A stretch of DNA of 64,000 nucleotides, taken from contig DASPIZ010000151.1 of the NCBI GenBank assembly GCA_035628875.1, positions 1-64,000 of the forward strand, written 5' to 3'. Each line of letters opens with the position of its first letter. Positions within the stretch are counted from its first letter, which is position 1. The notes beneath the pieces are model-generated. The model was given only the letters and a program-made list of their open reading frames with translations, searched no databases and had not been told where the DNA came from. The position numbers and the translations under genes were made by a program. The stretch is from Ohtaekwangia sp035628875. GTDB taxonomy: Bacteria > Bacteroidota > Bacteroidia > Cytophagales > Cyclobacteriaceae. Below, piece by piece: positions 45,832 to 54,128 of this stretch.

Positions 45832-46713
45832 CTATGGTTTCTTCGCATAAAAATACAAGTACGAAGGCTTCTTTTTCTTCTTTTCGCTAAACGTATAAAA
45901 GCCTGGTTTGCGAGTCGCCCAGGCTATCGCTTCTCCTTGCGGTTCCTCTTCGTACGGGATTTCACCAGGGCGTCTATTTAACAGAGAAATAAGATCCTCA
46001 TTGTTTTTATTTTCCCAATAATAGATCGTGGTATAGTTTTTCATCAGGATATCACCGTCAGGTGACATGTCAGCCGAGACAATTTCCTTAAATGGCAGCG
46101 ACAAAACGTTAGACGCAATAAGGGTATCTCCATTAACCTGCGGATATTTTAACATATACAGAAAAACAGGTTCTTCACGTTTCGATACAACGTATAGATT
46201 CCTGGTATTCGCATCTATGAACAATGACTCCGTGTCTTTGACAGCACCTTCAAGCTTGAAAATAATGGTATCGAATTCAGTGATCTGTACATGATCCGTA
46301 GTTGAAAATACCGGCTCAGGAAATCGATAAATATATTTGTATGGATAAATCGCATCATTGTCTCCTATGTCGCCCACATACACATATGTTTGTGATGAAT
46401 CCGGTCCCGGGCCGACAGTTATATCTTCCCAGTCACGATTTTCTATGCCTGCCAGGGTGACTGTCATTTTAATATCAAGATCTTCATCGATCAGAAAAAT
46501 CGATGCTTCATTGCCGCTATCATTATGGGTCCAAAGCAGATCTGGATTGCGAATGCTTGATTCCAGTCCGGAGGCTTCCTTCAGCGTTTTATTCGTGAGT
46601 ACTGAAAGTGGTTTGCCTTTTTCAAAATTAGTAGCCACCTGATTGTTAATTGCCCTGTTGCATCCGGATAGCATTAAACAGGTGAAAAAAGGGAGTAAAA
46701 AATACCGTTGCAT
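45832..46713 (-). CDS. Lipoprotein of beta-propeller type, unknown function
   Basis: A 293-residue lipoprotein with lipobox C18 in LMLSGCNRA. The mature part has repeated propeller-like strands: EASGLESSIRNPDLLWTHND, EASIFLIDEDLDIKMTVTL, NRDWEDITVGPGPDSSQTYV, SLFIDANTRNLYVVSKREE. NPDLLWTHNDSG and RDWEDI are typical of a conserved family of secreted propellers without known activity (seen near SdiA-regulated/phytase-like folds). Single gene upstream of the OmpR-type regulator but divergent from it. Confidence 0.8.
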   Translation of the reverse strand: MQRYFLLPFFTCLMLSGCNRAINNQVATNFEKGKPLSVLTNKTLKEASGLESSIRNPDLLWTHNDSGNEASIFLIDEDLDIKMTVTLAGIENRDWEDITVGPGPDSSQTYVYVGDIGDNDAIYPYKYIYRFPEPVFSTTDHVQITEFDTIIFKLEGAVKDTESLFIDANTRNLYVVSKREEPVFLYMLKYPQVNGDTLIASNVLSLPFKEIVSADMSPDGDILMKNYTTIYYWENKNNEDLISLLNRRPGEIPYEEEPQGEAIAWATRKPGFYTFSEKKKKKPSYLYFYAKKP

Positions 46714-46931
46714 AATAGTTTCGATTGGTGGAGAGAACCAATACTCAAGTTAGTTTTGATTCAAATGAATTACGACAATCTGGAAACAATTGGGAACAAT
46801 CATTTCCTCAAAGTTTAAATATCACGATTACTAACCAGATAATAAGTCGGTAGTATGGAATCGTGCTTTCCTAAATGTTTCCAGAATCGCCGTTATATAT
46901 TGTCTTTTAGATAAATTAGGCAAAATATTCA

Positions 46932-47609
46932 ATGAAAATCCTGGTAATCGAAGATGAAGCTGAAATGCAGGAAGTGATCTCGAAATCACTCGAACGGGAA
47001 ATGTTTCTTGTTGAAACCGCACATGATTTTCCATCTGCTATGGGTAAAATCAGCATGTATGATTACGATTGTATTCTGCTGGACATCATGTTGCCTGGCG
47101 GCAGTGGCTTAGCAGTATTGGAAGAACTTAAAAGGTTAAAAAAATCCGGAAGTGTAATTATAATTTCAGCAAAAAATGCTGTAGATGACAAAGTAAAAGG
47201 TTTAAATCTCGGCGCGGATGACTATCTGGCTAAACCATTTCATCTGGCCGAATTAACAGCCCGGGTGAAATCGGTAATCAGAAGAAAATCTCTTGATGGA
47301 CAAAATGTTATTGAACTGAATAACCTGTCTATTAACATGAATGACAGGACCGTGGTCGTCAACGGCAAACACCTTGTGTTAAATCGCAAGGAGTTTGATA
47401 TACTATCGTACTTTGTATCCAACAAAAACCGGCTTATAAACAAAACCGCTTTGGCGGAATATATCTGGGGCGATAACATTGACCAATCGGATGATTTTGA
47501 GTTTATCTATTCTCAGATCAAGAATCTTCGTAAGAAGTTGAAAGACTCGTCAGCGGAAGCTGAGATTCAGGCCGTCTATGGCATCGGTTATAAATTCATT
47601 GTGTCTTGA
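46932..47609 (+). CDS. OmpR-family response regulator
   Basis: A 225-residue regulator. Receiver domain: acidic pair in VIEDEAEM, phospho-acceptor D51 in CILLDIMLPGGSG, Ser in IISAKNA and Lys in LAKPFHL. Winged-helix trans_reg_C domain from about residue 125 (LNRKEFDILSYFVSNKNRLI, QIKNLRKKL, YGIGYKFIV). Its stop TGA overlaps the TTG start of the kinase gene. With the kinase and a PepSY-like protein downstream this is a common Bacteroidota envelope-stress arrangement. Confidence 0.94.
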   Translation: MKILVIEDEAEMQEVISKSLEREMFLVETAHDFPSAMGKISMYDYDCILLDIMLPGGSGLAVLEELKRLKKSGSVIIISAKNAVDDKVKGLNLGADDYLAKPFHLAELTARVKSVIRRKSLDGQNVIELNNLSINMNDRTVVVNGKHLVLNRKEFDILSYFVSNKNRLINKTALAEYIWGDNIDQSDDFEFIYSQIKNLRKKLKDSSAEAEIQAVYGIGYKFIVS

Positions 47610-48883
47610 AATTACTAAACCATACACTCTCCTATCTGGCCATTGCATTTTTTCTGGTGATCGGCATATGGGCCGCATTCTTTTATATGAATATGCTGGA
47701 TGAGATTTATGATAGCATAGACGACGGTCTTGAAAACTCAAAGATATTAATCATTCAAAAGGCGGAGCAAGACAGTACCATCATAAACCGGACAAATTTT
47801 ATGGAAAGCAATTATGCAATTCATGAAATCTCTGCCGCCCAGGCAACTGCTTTTCGTGACGTCTATATCGACTCAACGATGTATATGGTCAATGAAAAAG
47901 ATTTCGAACCTGTGCGAATGCTTAAATCAGCTTTCCGTTTGTCAAGTGGAAAATATTATCAACTACAGGTAATATCGTCTATGGTAGAAGAAGACGATCT
48001 GATGGAAGACCTTCTTTATGCCATTTGGTGGCTTTATATCCTGCTTCTTGTAAGTATTCTCGTTATCAATAATGTGCTACTAAAAAAAATCTGGAAACCA
48101 TTTTATCACATCCTGGAACGCCTTCGCGGTTTTGACGTCGAACGTCAGGAGTCCACCAAGGACATAGAAACGAAAGTAGCGGAGTTCAACGTACTGAATG
48201 AATCTGTTACGGCCCTGCTTGAAAGAACGACTACTTCGTTTCACAGTCAAAAACAATTTATTGAGAACGCTTCTCACGAATTGCAAACACCATTGGCTAT
48301 CGGTATCAATAAACTCGAGTTGCTTGCAGAGAAGACGACCTCCGATTTGGAACTTCGGGAGATAAGTGATGTGATTCAAACGCTTCAGCGACTAACGCGG
48401 TTAAACAAAACATTATTGCTTCTTTCGAGGATTGAAAACAAGCAGTTCACAGACACAAAGATTGTTGATCTGAACAAATTGGCTGATCAGGTGATTTCTG
48501 ATCTGTCAGATCTTGCGCAGTATAAATCTGTTCAGGTTCTGTGTATACATGAATCCACCTTCACGCAGACGATGAATCCAGAGCTTGCTTCTATCATGTT
48601 GAGCAACCTGATAAAAAATTCCATCGTGCATAATTTTGAGGGTGGGTCGGTTGAGGTCAGAATTATTGACGCTGCAATAGTGATCGAAAATACCAGCAAA
48701 GTATCAGCCCTTGAGGAATCGAAAATTTTTAAAAGGTTTTATAAGAATACCTCGGCTAATACTTCGACTGGCCTCGGCCTTGCAATCGTTAAGTCAATCG
48801 CCGATCTCTATGGTTTTAAGATATCTTACCATTCTCAAACCCAAAAGCATTCCTTTAAAATTGCATTTCATAGATCCGTATAG
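47606..48883 (+). CDS. Membrane sensor histidine kinase
   Basis: A 425-residue kinase that starts at TTG 47606 in a TTGA overlap with the regulator stop, an ATGA-type coupling. Two transmembrane segments (about 9-27 and 137-155) bracket a periplasmic sensor region. A HAMP-like linker follows, then HisKA with H224 in NASHELQTPLA, and HATPase_c with N box NLIKNSIVHN and G box TSTGLGLAIVKSIA. It phosphorylates the OmpR-type partner. Sensor ligand unknown. Confidence 0.93.
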   Translation: MKLLNHTLSYLAIAFFLVIGIWAAFFYMNMLDEIYDSIDDGLENSKILIIQKAEQDSTIINRTNFMESNYAIHEISAAQATAFRDVYIDSTMYMVNEKDFEPVRMLKSAFRLSSGKYYQLQVISSMVEEDDLMEDLLYAIWWLYILLLVSILVINNVLLKKIWKPFYHILERLRGFDVERQESTKDIETKVAEFNVLNESVTALLERTTTSFHSQKQFIENASHELQTPLAIGINKLELLAEKTTSDLELREISDVIQTLQRLTRLNKTLLLLSRIENKQFTDTKIVDLNKLADQVISDLSDLAQYKSVQVLCIHESTFTQTMNPELASIMLSNLIKNSIVHNFEGGSVEVRIIDAAIVIENTSKVSALEESKIFKRFYKNTSANTSTGLGLAIVKSIADLYGFKISYHSQTQKHSFKIAFHRSV

Positions 48884-49033
48884 ATCTGGATGCACGGACT
48901 ACAATAACCGGCAGCCCATCCGTAAATTAAATTTCAAAACGCAAAATAAAGAGGCATCATAATTTGATTCCAAAAAGTTTTCAGAATCGCTTTCGATCTT
49001 CACCGTATAATAATTCAAATTAAATACAGCAAT

Positions 49034-49459
49034 ATGAAAACACTTATGTTCTCTATTTTAGCAGCGACCATTTCAACCGCTGCTGTAGCACAGGATATCC
49101 CACAGTCGGACGTTCCCTCACTTGTTTTAAATACTTTTCAATCGAAATACGAAAAAGCTACTGACCTCGAATGGGAAAAGAAAGGAGATCTGTATAAAGC
49201 CGAGTTTGAAATTGGCACACGTGAGCACGACCTTTGGATTGACGCAAAGGGTCAGGTAACGAAGCACAAAGAGGATTTCCCAAAAGCCGAACTCCCTGCA
49301 GCGATCCGCCAGAAAATCGAAAGTGAATTCAAAGATTATACGATCGAGGATGTTGATAAAATCGAAGAAGATGGAAAGGTCCTCTACCTGGTAGATTTGG
49401 ATGGTAAAACGGGAGACCGTGATGTTTTTTTTAATGAGGACGGTACGGTTTTAAAATAG
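49034..49459 (+). CDS. PepSY-like (PF11396-type) exported protein
   Basis: A 141-residue exported protein with a signal peptide ending AAVAQ (about residue 19). Two PepSY-like repeats follow: PSLVLNTFQSKYEKATDLEW and PAAIRQKIESEFKDYTIEDV, each with a basic helix before a beta hairpin (GDLYKAEFEI, GKVLYLVDLD). Proteins of this type are found next to OmpR/kinase pairs in many Bacteroidota and may modulate a periplasmic sensor. Gap of 150 bp to the kinase gene. Confidence 0.88.
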   Translation: MKTLMFSILAATISTAAVAQDIPQSDVPSLVLNTFQSKYEKATDLEWEKKGDLYKAEFEIGTREHDLWIDAKGQVTKHKEDFPKAELPAAIRQKIESEFKDYTIEDVDKIEEDGKVLYLVDLDGKTGDRDVFFNEDGTVLK

Positions 49460-49549
49460 AACAAAATCAAAGTAAGAATCAAAGGTTGATGGCTTAAATC
49501 ATCGTTGTTAATTTGTCAAGTTCTTTGCTGCAGTGAGGGATGATATTTA

Positions 49550-50208
49550 ACCCCTATTGGGTTACACGTTAAGTTCTGATAACCACCGGTTACACCGGTG
49601 GTTATCAAGTATTAAGTCGTTTGGACTTGTCGCTTAACTTGTAAGATGATACCGTTGACGGTGATTTGATCAGTGATCTGAAGTGAATAACGCGCTGGTT
49701 AGTACGTGCTTTTTAAAATGATTTAGAATTCTTAGCCCGAAGGGCTTAACTATAGGTAACCGCAGGTAAAACTGGCGGAGAACGTGCCGCATCGTCAACC
49801 CTGAAAGAGTTAAATGTAAACCACAAGATCAAAACTTCTCGTCGAACGCAATGCCCTTAATTAATAGACTTTTGTATGCGTCGAAAGAAGTCTCTGGCTT
49901 ATGGTATTTCTATTTGAGATTTAAGTCGTTCGGACTTGTAGAATTTGGTGATTTGTTACGGGCTTTCGCGGTTGATCAAGATGGCTGTCTTCTTTGCTCA
50001 GGTAGTCGGGCCTGGTTTTTTGGCTGCGTTGAGGGTTGCGTTTAACCCTTATCAAGGTTATGCCTGTGTTCTCTCTCACAAGATCACCGGTTACACCGGT
50101 GGTTAACACATTGAAGTCCTTCAGACTTGTGAGGATTGTTTTACAATATTCCGGTTGCACCGATGGTTAACACTATTGAAGTCCTTCGGACTTTTGGTGA
50201 GGATTGCA
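49550..50208. repeat. Cluster of REP-like palindromic units
   Basis: This gene-free region (49460-50312) holds many short palindromes of a few recurring kinds: AACCACCGGT-TAC-ACCGGTGGTT (49581-49603, extended by GAT/ATC), again at 50085-50104 and, diverged, at 50150-50168; AAGTC-n5-GACTT at 49614-49628, 49923-49937, 50114-50128 and 50178-50192; and AGCCC-GAA-GGGCT at 49736-49748. From 50085 to 50208 two neighbouring copies of a compound unit follow each other: a CCGGT palindrome, GGTTAACAC, an AAGTC palindrome, then GAGGATTG. No open frame of interest. Confidence 0.75.
49578..49606. repeat. Perfect 13-bp palindromic hairpin in the REP-like cluster
   Basis: GATAACCACCGGT (49578-49590) and its exact reverse complement (49594-49606) around TAC. 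A strong hairpin on both strands; may also end the PepSY-like gene transcript. Confidence 0.8.
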
Positions 50209-50312
50209 TGGCACTAGGCAGGTCGGCCGATCAACAGGCTTGCGCAAAGCTTTTTCAAAACGATTGATCTACCTGACATGCATTTACTTTAGATACGAAG
50301 CTTTGAAGTGAT

Positions 50313-53300
50313 TCACAACACCTTCTTCCGTTTATCCTTACCTAGCCCAACCTGAAATTCACCATTGGGCGTGCCTGTTACCTTGAGATTCATGAAAGCA
50401 ATCTTTTTGTCTTTATCTATATATTCAATTTCATCTACCTGGTTTAAATCTACCTCTTCAGGCTTTCGGCTAAACAAGGCGCTGAAGCCAACCTTTGTAA
50501 CCATCTTCATCGGTACACGGATATAATACTCCATGTTCAGATCCAGTGACTGCTTACCTGATAATTGAATGTATCCCAATGATGAATTGATATTCATTGC
50601 AGGGATTTCAAGCACGCCATTGGTAAACGTCAGTTTGTTTTGCAGGGTATCAAATCGAATGAGCCGCAGATTTTTATCCTTAAAGTAGCTGGCCATCGCC
50701 TGCATCGGTGCAAAGTCAACAAGGCTGCCATTGTAAATCTTCAGATTCATCTCAGCTCTTGTATTGCTCATAATCGGCACGAGATCAGGGTGAACCTGTA
50801 CGTAGCTTTTAATCTGTCCGCTTAGACGACCCTTTACATTTTTATTTACCACAACATCCTGCCCGAAGTGATCAAGCTTTAGTAACATTTTTCCTAGGTC
50901 AACGTCGTGAAAATTGATCCGGCTTCTGAAGTAAATCTTTTCCGGATTACTGCCATTAAATTTTCCCCGCATGTTGATTGCACCACCTGCAATTCTCATC
51001 ATGAGTGTGTCTATTTTAATCGTCTGGTTCTGCAGCATGGTGAGCCGTGCGCCAACATCTTTCATCCAAAGCCTGTTGTATTTTAATTTCGAAATTTCAA
51101 TCTGGGCGTTGAAATCCGAGAATGGAACCATAAAAATATTGAAAGCTTCTGCATGCTGTGTGGGCTCAGGCTTGATGGCAACAACTTCACCTGTAGAGTC
51201 TCTTCGCCAGCGTCGCTTTTTCGGCGCAAGATCGTACTGACTCATTTCATCAACATCCAAAAACTTTGAGGTGAATTTGAGCGAGTTGGCAATTTTATTG
51301 TTGTACCGGTCGACGCCCTTGAAGTAATATTTCAGGCTGATATCAAAATCACTGTTGCCAACCTTTCCCCTTAGCGTATCGAAGCTGAGAATTTTTGATC
51401 CGTATTTCACACCACCACTTATCCCGTGAAGCTTTAGTTTATGATTTTTAAGATCTGCCGTAACATTTGAAACACGCGCTTTAGCGAATCTGAAAGTTGT
51501 ATCATATTTCAAATCTATTTTTGTACGTAGCCAAACGTTGGTTAACTCTTCACGCCTGTACCCGCGCGGAATATATTTGCGAATCTCTCTGCCAAGCACA
51601 TCGCGCATAGCAAACCGATTAGACTTAAAATCGAATGCGATCTGCGTCCTCCCTTTTTTAACCTCATCAAACCACAGCGCATAGTTGATTACACGTCCTT
51701 TAAAATTAATATCAGAACTATCGATCATCCCGTTGAAATCACGGAGTCGTAAAATAGTGTCGTTAATCAGTACCGTTGCACCAAGATTCTTGAAGGTATG
51801 TGGATAATTCTTAAACGTCCCCCTTAAATTTTTCATTTCGAATTTTCCCTTCGGTAACGGTGAAGGATTCAATAATTGTTGAACTGTAGTCTCAAACGAA
51901 AGACCGACGTTAAATCCTTGAACTTCTTCATCCCATGCCTTAGCCAGCGCAGTATCGTACGATAGTAAATCCGATAATATGATCTGTTTGCTTCCCACAT
52001 TTAACGCCAGATTAACAGGCTTATGACGCTCACGTAAAAAAGCGCGAACATCACTGATGCTGGCGTTGAACCTAAGGTCGGATTTCCCAATCCTCAATGA
52101 GGCGGAGTCAACGGTTACCCGGCCATCTTTCATTTCAGCCTGAATGTTCATATCCTGAACGGCGTGTGGATACCCCGGTATCTGGAAAGACAGGTTTTTC
52201 ACAATCAGTTTGCTTTGAATGCCTTCTTTCAGCTTATTTAACGATTCCTCCGGCAAAGTGATATTATCCACCTCTTTAAAATCCATATCGAGTTTAATAT
52301 TTCCGGTAATTTGTTTCAGTCCCGGAATGCCGAGGAACTCTCCAAGAAATTTAAGTTCAAGCTCTGAATGGATCTGTACCAGTGCCTGTGGTTTAGTAAA
52401 ATCCTGAACGATGAAATGTCCTTTAAAAATTCCCTTTTCCGGCCTTGCACTAATGTTGATGATATGGATTTCAGATGTCTTAAGAGAATGGTCACTCCCA
52501 TTTGTATAATAGCCTTTGAATCCTAATTGATCGACCTTTTTGTTGGCGCTCGTGTTAAGGAACCATGCATCTTCACACCCGAATGAAACTTCCATCAAGG
52601 GCTGCTGTTCCTTTGTGACTTTGCCTTTTACGGTTGCCTCGAAAAAGAGCTTTCCGTCATACTGAAAAGATTTTAGACTTTCCTTTAAACCAGCAGGAAC
52701 AAAAGCCGTAAAAAGATTAAAGTCTTGTTTATTTCCTTTAATCCGAAAATCCACATCTGTTGTATCAGACAGGTCGGCAGAACCAGTAACACTGAACCCG
52801 GCATCCTCCAGCATAAAATTACAACTTGAAATATTAAACAATTGAGTTTGAAATTGATAGTCAGCCACACCATCAAGTTGAAAAGCTTTATGGCGGAACA
52901 GCGTTGTGGCGGTATCTCCAGTCACATCCAGCACCATGTTTGTATTTACAGCCACGGTTACCTGGCTACTGTCCATCATGATCGACGAAACCAGTTTACT
53001 GATTTGTGTATTATACTTTCGCCCACTCACCATATCCTGGTAAGAAACACGCATTTCTTTGATAACGATTTTTTTAAGGTCTATTGCAAAAGATGAAGTC
53101 GTATCTGCCTGAGCAATCTGAATCGTAGAGTCTTTCTGCGGACTGATTTTTTCAACCAGGTTAATCTTACCATCCTTCGCCTGTACAAGATCAACGTAAC
53201 CACCTTTGAGAAACAGGATCCTGACATCGTACTGCTGTTGTAGCAGGTCTGGTAGGCTAAAACCAATATAAAGCCTATCAAAAGCACAAATCGGATTGCC

Positions 53301-53558
53301 TGTTTGCGTTTTGTCGGCAAAGAAACGCCCGTTGTGCAACCCAATAGAAATGTATGGAAAATTTTTAAAAAGGGAGATTTTACTGTCCTCTATCGCCAAC
53401 TCGCCCTTTACCTGCTTATTAAGTTCGCGTACCGCGAGGTTTACGAGTCGCTGTTGCTGCGTTGAAAGCACGATAAATCCAGCGCACAGAAGCGCACCAA
53501 GTGAAATGATTCCGATAAGTAAGGGCCTAACTACCCATTTTTTTAGACTAGGATTCAT
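50313..53558 (-). CDS. AsmA-like envelope protein
   Basis: A 1081-residue protein of the AsmA/TamB-related class. One N-terminal membrane anchor (about residues 8-27, LLIGIISLGALLCAGFIV) is followed by the family opening LAVRELNKQVKGELAIEDSK and ISLFKNFPYISIGLHNG, then a long run of repeating beta-strand groove modules that span the periplasm, and an AsmA C-terminal region (NLKIYNGSLVDFAPMQAMAS, LSGKQSLDLNMEYYIRVPMK). Such proteins are thought to move phospholipid to the outer membrane. I start at ATG 53558; an in-frame TTG four codons upstream is a weaker option. Single gene. Confidence 0.91.
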   Translation of the reverse strand: MNPSLKKWVVRPLLIGIISLGALLCAGFIVLSTQQQRLVNLAVRELNKQVKGELAIEDSKISLFKNFPYISIGLHNGRFFADKTQTGNPICAFDRLYIGFSLPDLLQQQYDVRILFLKGGYVDLVQAKDGKINLVEKISPQKDSTIQIAQADTTSSFAIDLKKIVIKEMRVSYQDMVSGRKYNTQISKLVSSIMMDSSQVTVAVNTNMVLDVTGDTATTLFRHKAFQLDGVADYQFQTQLFNISSCNFMLEDAGFSVTGSADLSDTTDVDFRIKGNKQDFNLFTAFVPAGLKESLKSFQYDGKLFFEATVKGKVTKEQQPLMEVSFGCEDAWFLNTSANKKVDQLGFKGYYTNGSDHSLKTSEIHIINISARPEKGIFKGHFIVQDFTKPQALVQIHSELELKFLGEFLGIPGLKQITGNIKLDMDFKEVDNITLPEESLNKLKEGIQSKLIVKNLSFQIPGYPHAVQDMNIQAEMKDGRVTVDSASLRIGKSDLRFNASISDVRAFLRERHKPVNLALNVGSKQIILSDLLSYDTALAKAWDEEVQGFNVGLSFETTVQQLLNPSPLPKGKFEMKNLRGTFKNYPHTFKNLGATVLINDTILRLRDFNGMIDSSDINFKGRVINYALWFDEVKKGRTQIAFDFKSNRFAMRDVLGREIRKYIPRGYRREELTNVWLRTKIDLKYDTTFRFAKARVSNVTADLKNHKLKLHGISGGVKYGSKILSFDTLRGKVGNSDFDISLKYYFKGVDRYNNKIANSLKFTSKFLDVDEMSQYDLAPKKRRWRRDSTGEVVAIKPEPTQHAEAFNIFMVPFSDFNAQIEISKLKYNRLWMKDVGARLTMLQNQTIKIDTLMMRIAGGAINMRGKFNGSNPEKIYFRSRINFHDVDLGKMLLKLDHFGQDVVVNKNVKGRLSGQIKSYVQVHPDLVPIMSNTRAEMNLKIYNGSLVDFAPMQAMASYFKDKNLRLIRFDTLQNKLTFTNGVLEIPAMNINSSLGYIQLSGKQSLDLNMEYYIRVPMKMVTKVGFSALFSRKPEEVDLNQVDEIEYIDKDKKIAFMNLKVTGTPNGEFQVGLGKDKRKKVL

Positions 53559-54128
53559 GGATAAGTGCAAGTACTATTTTTGTTTAAAGCGGTTCTAAGG
53601 GTTAATGGTATTCAACGGTAAAATCAATAAAACAAATATCAGGTTTAGAATTTATATTTAACAATGGGGATAAGGTGATTTAGCCTGGACTGCCCCCTAT
53701 TTGTTTCGCGTCTGACATAGACTAGGTCCTGCTGGTTCATAATTCACCACGACGATTTAGCGCTGTACATACTAATTCGCGCTAATTGTCTTGTTATCCT
53801 CTTTCTCTGCCCTAGCGACAAACACTTATCCCATTCAAACCGGATATTTCAAATTACTTGCCATATTGGAATCCTGTGGTAAACAATTTCAGCTAGAAAT
53901 AACCTGGTAACCTTCCTATGTTGCAAAATATTGTGAAATTTTCGCTGTAACCTTAATTAATGCCTTCAGGTAAACCAAGTAGCGTAGTAGTGTAGCGGAT
54001 CCGTTGAAATTCGGGCTTGTGTAATGTGTACTATCATCAAGGAAAAAACCGACTAACATGCACTGTTAAAAACACAGAATTTCATATTTTGGGCATTCGA
54101 ACTCCGAAACCTACAGGAATAGAATATC
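53559..54128. other. Gap between AsmA-like and PUL regulator genes
   Basis: A 570-bp divergent intergenic region with no gene or repeat I can support. AT-rich sequence at 53640-53660 and 54080-54100. It must contain promoters for both neighbours, but I find no full TTTG-N19-TAnnTTTG match. Confidence 0.45.

Noticed and set aside
49851..50160. Short frames in the REP-like cluster
   Set aside because: They run through palindromes and have no protein-like features.
49550..50208. A CRISPR array in the repeat cluster
   Set aside because: Spacing is irregular, the repeats are palindromes of several kinds, spacers share sequence, and no cas gene is seen.
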